Made by a program: the position numbers and the translations under genes. A DNA stretch of 64,000 nucleotides. It comes from Sphingomonas sp. Root720. GTDB taxonomy: Bacteria > Pseudomonadota > Alphaproteobacteria > Sphingomonadales > Sphingomonadaceae. Below the pieces are notes generated by a model that saw only the letters and a program-made list of their open reading frames with translations, had not been told where the DNA came from and made no database searches. Numbering within the stretch: position 1 is the first letter of the stretch; every line of letters begins with the position of its first letter. The stretch spans positions 475,195 to 539,194 of the forward strand of contig NZ_LMID01000010.1 in the NCBI RefSeq assembly GCF_001428605.1, written 5' to 3'. Shown in pieces: positions 16,500-26,025 of the stretch.

Positions 16500-17483
16500 T
16501 TGACCCAGATTCATTTTCGATCGCTGGATCTGAACCTGCTCAGGGTGTTCGACGCCCTGACCGAGGAGGGCAGCGTCACCGGGGCCGCGGGGCTGCTCGG
16601 GCTGACCCCGTCGGCGGTCAGCCACTCGCTCAACCGGTTGCGCCACATCCTCAAGGACGACCTGTTCCTGCGCGGCGCCAAGGGCATGAACCCGACCCCC
16701 AAGGCGCTGGCGCTGGCGGTACCGATCCGCCGCGCGCTGGTCGACATCCAGCAGGCGCTGAACGGCGACAGCTTCGTGCCGGAGAAGACCGACCGCCGCT
16801 TCTCGATCGCCTGCGGCGACTATATCACCGCCGTGCTGATGCCCGAGGTGATCGCCCGCTTCCGCAGGGCGGCGCCGCTGGCCGAGCTGCGGATCCTGCC
16901 GGTCGGCGCGGTGATGAAGGAACTCGACGCCGGGCGCATCGACCTGGCGCTGGGCGGGTTCGAGCGCATCCCCGAGCGGCTCGCCTCCGAGCCGCTGTTC
17001 GCCGACGACATGGTCTGGGTAATGCGGTCGGACAATCCGTTCGCCCGCCGCGAGCCCACCCTGGAGGGGCTCGCAGCCCTGCCGCATCTGGCGATCGCGA
17101 GCCCCGACAATGATCGCGCGGTCAACGGCATCGTGTCCGACGCGGGGCTCGAACGGCGGGTGGTGCGCGACGATCCGCGCATCCTCGACCAGTGTTTCGA
17201 GGAGCGCGGGCTTCGCCGCACGATCGCGATGACCGCCCCCAACCCGATCGTCGCGATGGCGATCGTCGCCGAATGCGACCTTGCGGCGATGATGCCGCGC
17301 AACCTGGCCGAGGCCTTTGCCGACCGGTACAAGCTGGCGCTGTGGAAGCCGCCGCATCCTTCGGCACTGTTCGAGATCTCGACCGTCTGGCACCGCTGGC
17401 ATGGCGATCAGCCAGCGGTCGACTGGCTGCGCGCGATGATCAGGTCGGTGGCCGAGGACCGCATGGCCAAGCCTACATCATGA
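16500..17483 (+). CDS. LysR-family transcriptional regulator (TTG start)
   Basis: 327 aa. The N-terminal winged HTH (residues 8-66) includes DLNLLRVFDAL and GLTPSAVSHSLNRLR, and the rest is a periplasmic-binding-protein-like effector domain. It resembles the NodD/PcaQ-like group of LysR proteins in its opening. The start is TTG at 16500, supported by AGGA 5 nt upstream; no ATG fits. It is divergent from the DUF1214 operon, which it probably controls. Its 3' end overlaps the convergent SDR gene by 11 bases. Confidence 0.93.
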   Translation: MTQIHFRSLDLNLLRVFDALTEEGSVTGAAGLLGLTPSAVSHSLNRLRHILKDDLFLRGAKGMNPTPKALALAVPIRRALVDIQQALNGDSFVPEKTDRRFSIACGDYITAVLMPEVIARFRRAAPLAELRILPVGAVMKELDAGRIDLALGGFERIPERLASEPLFADDMVWVMRSDNPFARREPTLEGLAALPHLAIASPDNDRAVNGIVSDAGLERRVVRDDPRILDQCFEERGLRRTIAMTAPNPIVAMAIVAECDLAAMMPRNLAEAFADRYKLALWKPPHPSALFEISTVWHRWHGDQPAVDWLRAMIRSVAEDRMAKPTS

Positions 17484-18252
17484 ACTGTCCGCCGTTGATG
17501 TCGAGCGAGGTGCCCGTCACCATCCGGGCATAGTCCGACAGGAAGAACAGCACGGCCTTGGCGCATTCCTCGTCGGGCGGGATGACGCCGAGCGGGATGT
17601 CGCGGACGATGCCGGCCACGATCTCGTCGAGCGGGACGCCGGTCTTCTCCGCCTTGGCGGTCAGGTAGCTGCGGACCGGATCGCCCCACAGCCAGCCCAT
17701 GCGCGGCGAATTGACCCGGATATTATAGGGGCCGAACTCGGCCGCGAGCTGGCGGCTGACGCCGAGCAGCGCGGTCTTGGCGCAGACATAGGGGCCCTCG
17801 CCCGCCAATGGCTGCATCGTCGAGCGGGTGCTGACGTTGACGATCGAGCCCTCGCGCCGCGCCTTCATGTGCGGCAGCACCGCGTCGATCATCTTGAGCG
17901 TGCCGAACAGGGCGACGTCGAGCGACGCCTGCCATTCGGGCAGCGCGTCGCGGCCGAACGGCAGGCCGCCGACGAAGCGGAAGGCGCTGTTCACCAGCCC
18001 GTCGATCCGGCCATAGGCGTCGATCGCGATCCGCGCGACCTGGTCGCAATCCTCGATCTTCGTCACGTCGCTGGGCACGGCGACCGCCTCGCCGCCCGCC
18101 GCCACGATCTCGGCGGCGACGCCGTCGATGAAGGCGGCCGATCGCGCGCTCATCACCACCTTCGCGCCTTCGGCCGCCGCGATCGACGCCATCTTGCACC
18201 CCATGCCGGGGCCGACCCCGGTGATGATGACGACCTTGTCCTTGAGCAGCAT
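17473..18252 (-). CDS. SDR-family oxidoreductase
   Basis: 259 aa classical short-chain dehydrogenase/reductase. The cofactor loop is TGVGPGMG (residues 12-19), the catalytic Ser is in NVSTRST, and the Tyr-Lys pair is YVCAK. The usual NNAG is altered to NSAF. Start at 18252 has GGGAGGGAA immediately upstream. It is the last gene of the long region-D operon and follows another SDR by 14 bases. Likely oxidises or reduces a hydroxyacyl-CoA or hydroxy intermediate. Confidence 0.9.
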   Translation of the reverse strand: MLLKDKVVIITGVGPGMGCKMASIAAAEGAKVVMSARSAAFIDGVAAEIVAAGGEAVAVPSDVTKIEDCDQVARIAIDAYGRIDGLVNSAFRFVGGLPFGRDALPEWQASLDVALFGTLKMIDAVLPHMKARREGSIVNVSTRSTMQPLAGEGPYVCAKTALLGVSRQLAAEFGPYNIRVNSPRMGWLWGDPVRSYLTAKAEKTGVPLDEIVAGIVRDIPLGVIPPDEECAKAVLFFLSDYARMVTGTSLDINGGQFMM

Positions 18253-18266
18253 GGCTTCCCTCCCGT

Positions 18267-19019
18267 TCAGCGCATCACCACGCCGCCGTCGACGCAGAGT
18301 ATCTGTCCGTTGATCCATTCGCCGTCGGGCGACATCAGCATCGCCACCGCGGCGGCGAGATCCTCGGGCTCGCCGAGCCGCGGGCTGGGCGTGTTCGCCA
18401 GCACCTTGTCCATCTCGGGATGGTTGCGGTTCTTCTCCGACAGGACGAGGCCCGGCGATACGATGTTGGAGCGGATGCCCTGCTTGCCCCAGCTCGTCGC
18501 GACATGGCGCATCAGCGCGGTCAGCGCATGTTTGGTGACGGTGTAGGAGATGCCCCGGTCGCGCCCCATGAAGGCCGCGCTCGACGAGGTGAAGACGATT
18601 GATCCGCCGCCCCGTTCGAGCAGCACGGGAACGACATGGCGCGCGCAGAGCAGATGGCCGCGCAGGTTCACCGCCACCGCCCGGTCGAACACCTCTAGCG
18701 GCACCGTCACCGCGTCGGTGTCCTGCTTGTGCAGGGTCAGCTCGGCCATGTTGACGAACATCCCGTCGAGGCCGCCGAAGGTCTGCGCCGCATGCGCGAC
18801 CATCGCCGCGATCGAGGCGTCGTCGGCCGCATCGAAGCAGACCGTCTCGGCCCGCCCGCCCTTCTCCCTGATCCGCGCCGCGATCGCACCGGTCCGGTCG
18901 GTGCTACGCGCGCCGAGCATCACCGCCGCGCCCTCGTCGGCCAGGCGGATCGCTGTCGCCGCGCCGATGTTCGCCGACGCGCCGGCGATCAGGATCGCCT
19001 TGCCCTGCAGCCTGTTCAC
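18267..19019 (-). CDS. SDR-family oxidoreductase
   Basis: 250 aa. The Rossmann loop is GASANIG (residues 13-19), Ser is in FTSSSAAF and Tyr-Lys in YTVTK. NNAG is replaced by VNMAE, as in its neighbour, a substitution tolerated in some SDR subfamilies. C terminus ICVDGGVVMR is typical. It is separated from the MFS gene by 131 bases holding an inverted repeat, the widest gap in the operon. Confidence 0.9.
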   Translation of the reverse strand: MNRLQGKAILIAGASANIGAATAIRLADEGAAVMLGARSTDRTGAIAARIREKGGRAETVCFDAADDASIAAMVAHAAQTFGGLDGMFVNMAELTLHKQDTDAVTVPLEVFDRAVAVNLRGHLLCARHVVPVLLERGGGSIVFTSSSAAFMGRDRGISYTVTKHALTALMRHVATSWGKQGIRSNIVSPGLVLSEKNRNHPEMDKVLANTPSPRLGEPEDLAAAVAMLMSPDGEWINGQILCVDGGVVMR

Positions 19020-19045
19020 AGCCTCTCTCCCCTTATCTTTTCTCT

Positions 19046-19139
19046 CTCGTCATGCCGGCGGAGGCCGGCATCTCAGGCGGCTCCTGCCTCGTGCTCGTCT
19101 CCACTCTCCGGAGATCCAGGCCTCCGCCGGGATGACGAG
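19046..19139. repeat. 29-bp imperfect inverted repeat (sphingomonad intergenic palindrome)
   Basis: The left arm (19046-19074, CTCGTCATGCCGGCGGAGG...) and right arm (19111-19139, ...CGCCGGGATGACGAG) match at 26 of 29 positions when one is reverse-complemented. They are separated by 36 bases. Such CTCGTCAT-CCGGC elements are dispersed intergenic repeats in Sphingomonadales. Here the hairpin lies inside a long operon between MFS and SDR genes and may affect mRNA stability or read-through. Confidence 0.8.
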
Positions 19140-19150
19140 TTGTCATCGCC

Positions 19151-20371
19151 TCACCCCGCCACCGCCGGCTCGGCGGGGCGCACCTTTCGCAGCAGCGACC
19201 AGAGCAGCCCCGCCAGCACCAGCGCGCCCAGCACATGGAAGGCCGCATGGAGGCTGAGCATCTCCTTGATCGGATGGACGACGATCGGGTTGAGGAAGTC
19301 GCCCAGGAACATCGCGCTGGTCATGATGCCGAGCGCCCGGCCGCGCAGATGCGGTTCGGAGCGGTTCATGATCATGTGGATGAAGCCCGAATTGAGAAGC
19401 CCGCTCGCCAGCCCCTTCGACGCTGCGGCGATCGAGGCGGTCACCGCGTCATGCGCCAGGCCGAAGCCGATGATGCCGATCCCGAGGAAGAACAGGCCCA
19501 GCCGGAACGCGGCGCTGGCCCCATAGCGGCCCTGCACCCAGCCGTAGAGCAGCGCGCCGAGGATCAGGAAGAAGCTGGCCGTGCCGAGCACGCGCGCCTG
19601 GATCACCGGCCGGATGATGCCGTTCTCCGCCAGCAGGAAGGAGACCTGCGTGCTCGTCATCATCAGCACGACGTAGAGGCTGGTGATCAGCAGATAATAG
19701 GGCCACAGCCTGGCGATCACGATGCCGGTGCTGCCTTTCTCGTCGCTCGACGAACCCTCGCCGCGGATCGAGATGCGCGGAATGCCGAAGATCGCCGCCA
19801 GCCACAGGACCAGCGGCGCGACGATGTAGATGGCGAAGGGCGCGCGCCAGCCGGCGATCTCGGCGATCTCGCCGCTCGCCAGCATCGCGACGACGCACAG
19901 CATGCTGCCGACCACGGTCGCGGCCGAGATCATCCGCCCGCGCGCGGCACCGCCGTAGAAATGCGCGATCAACGTATTGGACGCCGTCGCTATGCCCGCC
20001 GTGGCCAGGCCGAGCAGCAGGCGGGTGATGCACAGTCCGGCGAGGTTGTCGATGTAGAGCCCCGCCGATCCGAGGATCATATAGGCGATCAGCGCATGGC
20101 TGAGCAGCGCCCGCGCGCCCAGCCGGTCGATCGTCCAGCTCGCGACGAGCCCGCCGAGGACGAGGCCGATGCCCGGCATCGCCGCCATCATCTGCACGCC
20201 GAAGGCCGCATCGGCACCGCCGCCGAGATGATCGGCCAGCTGATGCAGGATCGGCGGCAACACGACGAACACCAGCCCGATCGCACAGGCGCCCGACATC
20301 ATCGCGACGATCGCCGCCGGTCCCGGGCGGGTGCCCTCGCCGGGCCGACTCTCCCCCTGCTCCACCGCCAT
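19151..20371 (-). CDS. MFS transporter
   Basis: 406 aa with about twelve membrane segments. Start 20371 has AGGAGAGG about 8 nt upstream. It begins with a hydrophilic leader and the helix VAMMSGACAIGLVF, and is a paralogue of the transporter at 9999-11231, sharing RGRMISA, GWRAPFAIY and the STQVSFLL segment. It lies inside the region-D catabolic operon, 32 bases after the acetyl-CoA acetyltransferase-type thiolase, so uptake of the operon's substrate or an intermediate is likely. Confidence 0.92.
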   Translation of the reverse strand: MAVEQGESRPGEGTRPGPAAIVAMMSGACAIGLVFVVLPPILHQLADHLGGGADAAFGVQMMAAMPGIGLVLGGLVASWTIDRLGARALLSHALIAYMILGSAGLYIDNLAGLCITRLLLGLATAGIATASNTLIAHFYGGAARGRMISAATVVGSMLCVVAMLASGEIAEIAGWRAPFAIYIVAPLVLWLAAIFGIPRISIRGEGSSSDEKGSTGIVIARLWPYYLLITSLYVVLMMTSTQVSFLLAENGIIRPVIQARVLGTASFFLILGALLYGWVQGRYGASAAFRLGLFFLGIGIIGFGLAHDAVTASIAAASKGLASGLLNSGFIHMIMNRSEPHLRGRALGIMTSAMFLGDFLNPIVVHPIKEMLSLHAAFHVLGALVLAGLLWSLLRKVRPAEPAVAG

Positions 20372-20403
20372 CGCCCGCCTCTCCTTATGTCGTCGCGTTC
20401 GTT

Positions 20404-21606
20404 TCAGTAGATGTCGAACAGTCCCGCCGCCCCCATGCCGCCGCCGATGCACATGGTCACCACCGCACGCTTCACGCCGCGGCGCCGTCCTTCGAGCAGG
20501 GCGTGGCCCGCCATGCGCGCGCCCGACATACCGAAGGGATGCCCCATCGCGATCGCGCCGCCGTCCACGTTGAGCCGCTCCTGCGGGATGCCGAGCCGGT
20601 CGCGGCAGTAGAGCACCTGGCAGGCGAAGGCCTCGTTCAGTTCCCACAGGTCGATATCGTCGACCGTGAGGCCGTTGCGTTCGAGCAGCTTGGGCACCGC
20701 GAAGACCGGGCCGATGCCCATCTCCTCGGGCGCGCAGCCCGCGACCGCCATGCCACGCAGCGCGCCGAGCGGCTTCAGCCCGAGCTTCGCGGCCAGCCCC
20801 GCCTCCATCAGCAGGCAGGCGGCGGCGCCGTCCGAAAGCTGGCTCGAATTGCCGGCGGTGATGTACTGCCCTTCGGCGATCACCTCCCCACCCGAAAAGA
20901 CCGGCTTCAGCGAGGCCAGCGCCTCGAGCGTGGTGGCGCCGCGCGCCCCTTCGTCGCGGTCGAGCGTGACGGTGCGGCTGCTGGTCTCGCCGGTCGCCTT
21001 GTCGGTGACCGCCATCTCGGTGGCGAGCGGCGCGATCTCGTCGGCGAAGCGGCCGGCGGCATGCGCCGCGGCGGTGCGCTGCTGGCTGGACAGCGAATAT
21101 TCGTCCTGCGCTTCACGCGTGACGCCATAGCGGCTGGCGACGATCTCGGCGGTCTCGATCATCGGCATGTACATGTGCGGCGACGCCGCGATCACCGCCT
21201 TGGATCGGGCGCGATAGGCATTCTTGTGCTTGTTCTGGGTCAGGCTGATCGACTCGGTGCCGGCGCCGACCGCGACGTCCATCCCGTCGAACATGATCTG
21301 GCGCGCGGCGATCGCGATCGCCATGAGACCCGACGAGCATTGCCGGTCGACCGTCATCCCCGCGACGCTGTCGGGCAGGCCGGCAACCGCCGCCGACAGC
21401 CGGGCGAGATTATAGCCCTGGCTACCCTGCTGCGCGGCGCAGCCCATGATGACGTCCTCGACCAGCGCGGGATCGATCCCGGCGCGGCGGACGACCTCGC
21501 CGACGACATGGCCGCCCAGCACGGGCGCCTCGGTGTCGTTGAAAGCGCCGCGATAGGCCTTGCCGATCGGGGTGCGGGCGGTGGAGACGATGACGGCTTC
21601 ACGCAT
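20404..21606 (-). CDS. Thiolase (acetyl-CoA acyltransferase)
   Basis: 400 aa biosynthetic/degradative thiolase with a full active site: Cys90 in DRQCSSG, His in [10 protein letters not shown], and the second Cys in [16 protein letters not shown] is also present. It cleaves beta-ketoacyl-CoA to release acetyl-CoA or propionyl-CoA. Overlaps the MaoC hydratase gene by 8 bases. Region D encodes two conventional thiolases and one SCP-x type, suggesting several rounds or different chain positions of thiolysis. Confidence 0.94.
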   Translation of the reverse strand: MREAVIVSTARTPIGKAYRGAFNDTEAPVLGGHVVGEVVRRAGIDPALVEDVIMGCAAQQGSQGYNLARLSAAVAGLPDSVAGMTVDRQCSSGLMAIAIAARQIMFDGMDVAVGAGTESISLTQNKHKNAYRARSKAVIAASPHMYMPMIETAEIVASRYGVTREAQDEYSLSSQQRTAAAHAAGRFADEIAPLATEMAVTDKATGETSSRTVTLDRDEGARGATTLEALASLKPVFSGGEVIAEGQYITAGNSSQLSDGAAACLLMEAGLAAKLGLKPLGALRGMAVAGCAPEEMGIGPVFAVPKLLERNGLTVDDIDLWELNEAFACQVLYCRDRLGIPQERLNVDGGAIAMGHPFGMSGARMAGHALLEGRRRGVKRAVVTMCIGGGMGAAGLFDIY

Positions 21607-22075
21607 GGGGACTGGACTCCGGATAATAGCGGCTGATCGTGTCGATGACGCAGGCGGGCTTGGTCTCGCCCTCGATCTCGACGGTGACGCGGACGGTGCT
21701 CTGGATCGCGCCCTTGATCTCCTCGACGCCGACGATCTCGGCGGAACCGCGGACGCGTTTGCTGACCTTCACCGGGTTGAGGAACCGCAGGCGGTCGGCG
21801 CCGACATTGACGCCCATCGCCACGCCGCGAACCTCGATGAGGTCGGGCAGGAACAGGTTGACGAGGCTCATCGTCAGATAGCCGTGCGCGATGGTGCCGC
21901 CGAACGGGCCGTCGGCGGCGCGGACCGGATCGACATGGATCCACTGATGGTCTCCGGTCGCCTCGGCGAACCGGTCGACCCGGGCCTGGTCGATGACGAG
22001 CCAGTCGCTGGGCCCGAACTTTTCTCCCTCGCGGCCGAGCAGCCCGGCGGGGGTGGCGACGACCAGCCGGCTCAT
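21599..22075 (-). CDS. MaoC-like (R-specific) enoyl-CoA hydratase
   Basis: 158 aa hot-dog-fold hydratase. The catalytic Asp42 and His47 lie in [12 protein letters not shown], followed by [13 protein letters not shown]. This is the hydratase-2 motif. It would hydrate a trans-enoyl-CoA to the R-hydroxy form. It overlaps the SDR at 22072 by 4 bases and the thiolase by 8, giving a hydratase-dehydrogenase-thiolase set for one beta-oxidation cycle. Confidence 0.93.
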   Translation of the reverse strand: MSRLVVATPAGLLGREGEKFGPSDWLVIDQARVDRFAEATGDHQWIHVDPVRAADGPFGGTIAHGYLTMSLVNLFLPDLIEVRGVAMGVNVGADRLRFLNPVKVSKRVRGSAEIVGVEEIKGAIQSTVRVTVEIEGETKPACVIDTISRYYPESSPHA

Positions 22076-22854
22076 GCCTGCTGGCTCGACACCGAGAGGA
22101 CTTCGCCGGTCATGTAGGAAGAGAGGTCGGAGGCGAGGAACAGCATGACGTTGGCGATTTCCCACGGTTCGGCGGCCCGCCCGAAGGCTTCCTTGCCGAC
22201 CAGTTCCTCGAGCAGGCCCGGCGGGGTCACCTTGCTCAGCGCCGGATGCATGGCGAAGCTCGGCGCGACCGCGTTGATCCGCACGCCATGGTCGGCGGCT
22301 TCGAGCGCCGAGCAGCGGGTGAAGGCCATCACCCCGGCCTTGGCGGCGGCATAATGCGACTGCAGCTTCTGCGCGCGCCAGCCCAGCACCGAGGCGTTGT
22401 TGACGATCGCGCCGGCCTGCCGCTCGTACATGTGCGGCAGGATCGCGCGGGTCATGCGGAAGACGCTGTTCAGCGTCACGTCGATCACGCGGAACCACTG
22501 GTCGTCGGTCATCTCGACGACCGGGGCATTGCCGCCGAGCCCGGCATTGTTGACCAGCACGTCGACATGGCCGAGCCGGTCGATCGCGGCGGCGACCAGG
22601 GCGCGGACCTGCTCCTCCTGGGTGACGTCGCAGGCAAAGGTCTCGGGGCGCGGCAGGCCCGTCGCGGCGATGCGGTCGGCGGTCTCACCCAGCCGCCGCT
22701 CGTGCATGTCGGACAGCATCAGCGTCGCGCCCTCCTCGGCGGCGCGCTGCGCCAGGGCGCCGCCGATGCCGCTGCCGGCGGCGGCGGTGATCAGCATGGT
22801 CTTGCCGGCCATCATGGCTGATGGACGCGGATATTCTGGTGCGGGTCGCGCCAC
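22072..22854 (-). CDS. SDR-family oxidoreductase (GTG start)
   Basis: 260 aa with a GTG start at 22854 backed by AGGAGA about 8 nt upstream. The cofactor loop is TAAAGSGIG, NNAG is intact (VNNAGLGG), and Ser/Tyr/Lys are in NNASVLG and YAAAK. C terminus ends in VLSVSSQQA. It probably acts as the hydroxyacyl-CoA dehydrogenase between the MaoC hydratase (overlapping) and the thiolase. Confidence 0.91.
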   Translation of the reverse strand: MARPAPEYPRPSAMMAGKTMLITAAAGSGIGGALAQRAAEEGATLMLSDMHERRLGETADRIAATGLPRPETFACDVTQEEQVRALVAAAIDRLGHVDVLVNNAGLGGNAPVVEMTDDQWFRVIDVTLNSVFRMTRAILPHMYERQAGAIVNNASVLGWRAQKLQSHYAAAKAGVMAFTRCSALEAADHGVRINAVAPSFAMHPALSKVTPPGLLEELVGKEAFGRAAEPWEIANVMLFLASDLSSYMTGEVLSVSSQQA

Positions 22855-22866
22855 GGCTGGTCTCTC

Positions 22867-24048
22867 CTATCCGATGTCGCCGCGCGGCTCGCGCGGCAGG
22901 CCGAGCGCACGCTCGGCGATGATGTTGCGCTGGATCTGGTTCGTGCCGCCGTAGATCGTGTCGGCGCGGCTGTAGAGAAACAGGGTCGACAGATTGCCAA
23001 AGGCATAGTCGTCGCCCTCGGCCAGTTCGCCGTCGATGCCGAGCACGTCGATCGCCAGCTCGCCCAGGCTGCGACGCCAGGTCGCCCACTGGATCTTGTA
23101 GGTCAGCGCCGCCGCCTCGACCGCGCCGCCCGATCCGCCGCTCAGCATGCGCAGCGCACCGTAGCGCATCAGGCGCAGGCCGATCTCCGCCTTGGCGATG
23201 CGTTGCCGGATCAGCGGGTCGCGTGCCTTGCCATTCGCCTTCGCCGCGTCGATCACCTCGTCGAGCTCGTTGCGGAAGCCCATCTGCTGGGCGAGCGTCG
23301 ACACGCCGCGCTCGAAGCCGAGCAGCGCCATCGCCACCTGCCAGCCCCGGCCCGGCTCGCCGAGGATGTTCGCGGCGGCGGTGCGCGCGCCGTCGAAGAA
23401 GGTCTCGTTGAACTCGGCGTCGCCGGTAATCTGCCGGATCGGCCGGACGGTCACGCCGGGCTGGTCCATCGGCACCAGCAGGAAGCTCAGCCCCTTCGGC
23501 CCCTTCGATCCTGGCTCGGTGCGGGCGACGACGAAGATCCAGTCGGAAAATTGCGCGAGGCTGGTCCAGACCTTCTGGCCTTCGATGACCCAGTCACCGT
23601 CCTCGCACCAGGCGCGGGTGCGGACATTCGCCAGGTCGGACCCGGCATTGGGCTCGGAATAGCCCTGGCACCAGAGCTGCTCGCCTTTGGCGATCGCCGG
23701 GAGAAGGCGCGCCTTCTGCTCGTCGCTGCCATAAGCGAGGATCGTCGGGCCGGCGAGTTCGACGCCGATATGGTTGAGCCGGGGCGGCGCCCCCGCGCGG
23801 GCATATTCCTCGGCGAAGATCACCTGCTCGGCGAGCGTCGCGTCGCGCCCGCCATAGGCCTCGGGCCAGCCGATGCAGCCCCAGCGCGCCTCGCCCAGCC
23901 GCCGTTCCCACAGCCGCCGCCGATCGGGCGACGCGGTCAGGCTGGTGATGCCGCGCAGGTCGGCGAAGGGGCCCGACAGCTCGGCCTGGAGCCAGGCGGC
24001 CGTCTCGGCGCGGAACGCCTCTTCCTCGGGGGAGAAACCGAGCCGCAT
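22867..24048 (-). CDS. Acyl-CoA dehydrogenase, large subunit type
   Basis: 393 aa FAD enzyme. It has SEPNAGSDL near residue 135, which lines the flavin, and the C-terminal IYGGTNQIQRN, where MCAD-type enzymes carry the catalytic Glu but this one has Gly. It begins MRLGFSPEEEAFR. The start overlaps the stop of the next acyl-CoA dehydrogenase (TGATG), so the two subunits are co-translated. Adjacent unequal acyl-CoA dehydrogenases of this sort form alpha2-beta2 heterotetramers in steroid degradation. Confidence 0.93.
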   Translation of the reverse strand: MRLGFSPEEEAFRAETAAWLQAELSGPFADLRGITSLTASPDRRRLWERRLGEARWGCIGWPEAYGGRDATLAEQVIFAEEYARAGAPPRLNHIGVELAGPTILAYGSDEQKARLLPAIAKGEQLWCQGYSEPNAGSDLANVRTRAWCEDGDWVIEGQKVWTSLAQFSDWIFVVARTEPGSKGPKGLSFLLVPMDQPGVTVRPIRQITGDAEFNETFFDGARTAAANILGEPGRGWQVAMALLGFERGVSTLAQQMGFRNELDEVIDAAKANGKARDPLIRQRIAKAEIGLRLMRYGALRMLSGGSGGAVEAAALTYKIQWATWRRSLGELAIDVLGIDGELAEGDDYAFGNLSTLFLYSRADTIYGGTNQIQRNIIAERALGLPREPRGDIG

Positions 24049-25112
24049 CAGGCCGCCCCTTCCAGGCAAACGGCGTCCAGCCCGATCAGGGTCGCGATGC
24101 ACTCGCGGTGCCAGTCGGGGGTGCCTAGCAGGGTCGCGTCCGACTGGGCGCGCTTGAAATAGAGATGGGCATCATGCTCCCAGGTGAAGCCGATGCCGCC
24201 GTGGAGCTGGATCATGTTGCCCGCGCAGAAGCGATAGGTGTCGGCCGCCAGCGCCTTGGCGCAGTGCGCCGCCATCAGCGCGTCGGGCGCATCCTCGTCG
24301 GCGGCGCAGGCCGCCCAGTAGACCGCGGAGCGTGCCTGCTCGATCTCGACCATCATGTCGGCGAGGCGATGCTTGATCGCCTGGAAACTGCCGATCGCCC
24401 GGCCGAACTGGACGCGCTCCTTCGCATAGTCGACGGTGCGATCGAGGCATGCCTGTGCCCCCCCGAGAGCATCGGCGGCGATCGCGACCCATCCCGCGCG
24501 CGTCGCCGCCTCGATCGCGGCCGGGCCATCGCCCAGCAGCTCCGCCTCGACCCCGCCCGTCTCGATGCGGGCATAGGGCCTTGTCTGGTCCATCGTCGTG
24601 CACGGCGTCACGACGGCGGCCTCGCGCGACAGCAACGCAACGCCGCCGTCCGCCGCGATCACGAACAGGTCGGCGACCGCGCCGTGGGGAACATGGTCGA
24701 TCCTGCCGTGGAGCCTGCCGCCGTCGATCCGGCCGCCTTGCGCGAAACTGCCGATCGCCTCCCCCGAGGCAAGCCTGGGCAGCCAGTGGTCGCGCTGTTC
24801 GTCGGTGCCGCCGGCGAGCAGCGCCTGCGCGGCCAGCGCGGTGGCGAGGAGCGGCAGCGCCGCGACCCGGTAGCCGGCCGCTTCGGCGACGATCGCGCTT
24901 TCGACCTGGCCGAGCCCGCTGCCGCCATGGGCCTCGGGCAGGGCGAGGCCGGCGAGCCCCAGCTCCTGCGACGCGGCGCGCCACAGCTCGGCATCGTGGC
25001 CGTTCGCCGTCTCCATCGCCGCGCGCGTCCGCTCGCTCGTCGCCTGGTCGGCGAAGAAGGACCGGACGGTCTCGGCGATCATCGCCTGCTCATCGGAGAA
25101 GCTGAAGCGCAT
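24048..25112 (-). CDS. Acyl-CoA dehydrogenase, small subunit type
   Basis: 354 aa. The middle region is shortened compared with the large partner. The conserved RVQFGRAIGSFQAIKH block near residue 240 and IQLHGGIGFTWEHD near the C terminus are kept. Start at 25112 (MRFSFSDEQ). It sits between the 301-aa SDR and the large acyl-CoA dehydrogenase subunit with no real gap. Together the pair probably desaturates a bulky acyl-CoA. Confidence 0.91.
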   Translation of the reverse strand: MRFSFSDEQAMIAETVRSFFADQATSERTRAAMETANGHDAELWRAASQELGLAGLALPEAHGGSGLGQVESAIVAEAAGYRVAALPLLATALAAQALLAGGTDEQRDHWLPRLASGEAIGSFAQGGRIDGGRLHGRIDHVPHGAVADLFVIAADGGVALLSREAAVVTPCTTMDQTRPYARIETGGVEAELLGDGPAAIEAATRAGWVAIAADALGGAQACLDRTVDYAKERVQFGRAIGSFQAIKHRLADMMVEIEQARSAVYWAACAADEDAPDALMAAHCAKALAADTYRFCAGNMIQLHGGIGFTWEHDAHLYFKRAQSDATLLGTPDWHRECIATLIGLDAVCLEGAA

Positions 25113-25117
25113 CGCGG

Positions 25118-26023
25118 TCAGCTGCCCCACACCTTGCGTTGCGGCTTGCGCTCCGCCAGCAGGCCGGCGACCACCGGACCGAGATCGGCGGGGTTCCAGC
25201 GTTCCTGCTTCTCGACCGTCGGGCCGAGGTCCCAGCCATCCTCGAGCGAGATGCGCCCGCCTTCGAGCTCGAACACGCAGCCGGTCACGTCGCGCGACTG
25301 GGCCGAACCCAGCCAGACGACGGTCGGCGCGATATTGTCGGGGTCCTGCACGTCGAAGCCGCTTTCGACCTTCGCCATCTTCTCGGCGAAGGCGCCCTCG
25401 GTCATGCGGGTGCGCGCGGCCGGGGCCAGCGCATTGGCGGTGATGCCATAGCGGGCCAGCTCGGCCGCCTGCACCAGGGTCAGCGCGGCGATACCGCCCT
25501 TCGCGGTCGAATAGGCCGACTGGGCCATCGATCCCTGCAGGCCGGCGTTGCTGGTGGTGTTGATGATCCGCGCGTCGACGGGATTGCCCGCCTTCTGCTG
25601 CGCCCGCCAATGGTCGACCGCATGGCGGCTGACGCAGAAATGGCCGCGCAGGTGGACGTGCATCGTCGCGTCCCATTCCTCGAGCGTCGCGGAGACGAAC
25701 ATGCGGTCGCGGACGATGCCGGCATTGTTCACCACCACGTCGAGTCCGCCGAAGCTGTCGATCGCGGTACGGACGATCCGGCCCGCCGCGTCCCAGTCGG
25801 TGATGTCGTCATAATTGGCCACGGCCTTGCCGCCCGCCGCCCGGATCTCCTCGACCACCGCATCGGCGGCCGAGGTGTCCCGGCCCTCACCGTGCAGGCT
25901 GGTGCCGATGTCGTTGACGACGACGTTGGCGCCTTCCTTCGCGAAGGCCAGCGCATAGGATTTGCCCAGGCCGCGCGCGGCGCCGGTGATGATGACGGTG
26001 CGGTCCTGGCAGATACCGGCCAT
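25118..26023 (-). CDS. Long SDR, 17-beta-HSD4/MFE-2 N-terminal-domain type
   Basis: 301 aa, longer than classical SDRs. The N terminus reads TVIITGAARGLGKSYALAFA, then NDIGTSLHGEG, and the acidic loop and AGGKAVANYDD are typical of the hydroxyacyl-CoA dehydrogenase domain of MFE-2. NNAG, TSNAG Ser and YSTAK Tyr-Lys are intact. Rv3548c of the mycobacterial cholesterol cluster is of similar length and type (recalled, not aligned). It overlaps nothing but lies 2 bases from the gamma-carbonic-anhydrase-like gene. Confidence 0.9.
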   Translation of the reverse strand: MAGICQDRTVIITGAARGLGKSYALAFAKEGANVVVNDIGTSLHGEGRDTSAADAVVEEIRAAGGKAVANYDDITDWDAAGRIVRTAIDSFGGLDVVVNNAGIVRDRMFVSATLEEWDATMHVHLRGHFCVSRHAVDHWRAQQKAGNPVDARIINTTSNAGLQGSMAQSAYSTAKGGIAALTLVQAAELARYGITANALAPAARTRMTEGAFAEKMAKVESGFDVQDPDNIAPTVVWLGSAQSRDVTGCVFELEGGRISLEDGWDLGPTVEKQERWNPADLGPVVAGLLAERKPQRKVWGS

Positions 26024-26025
26024 GG

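Noticed and set aside
19046-19139. Paired 29-bp repeats as a minimal CRISPR array
   Set aside because: They are inverted, not direct, have only one interval and no cas genes nearby.
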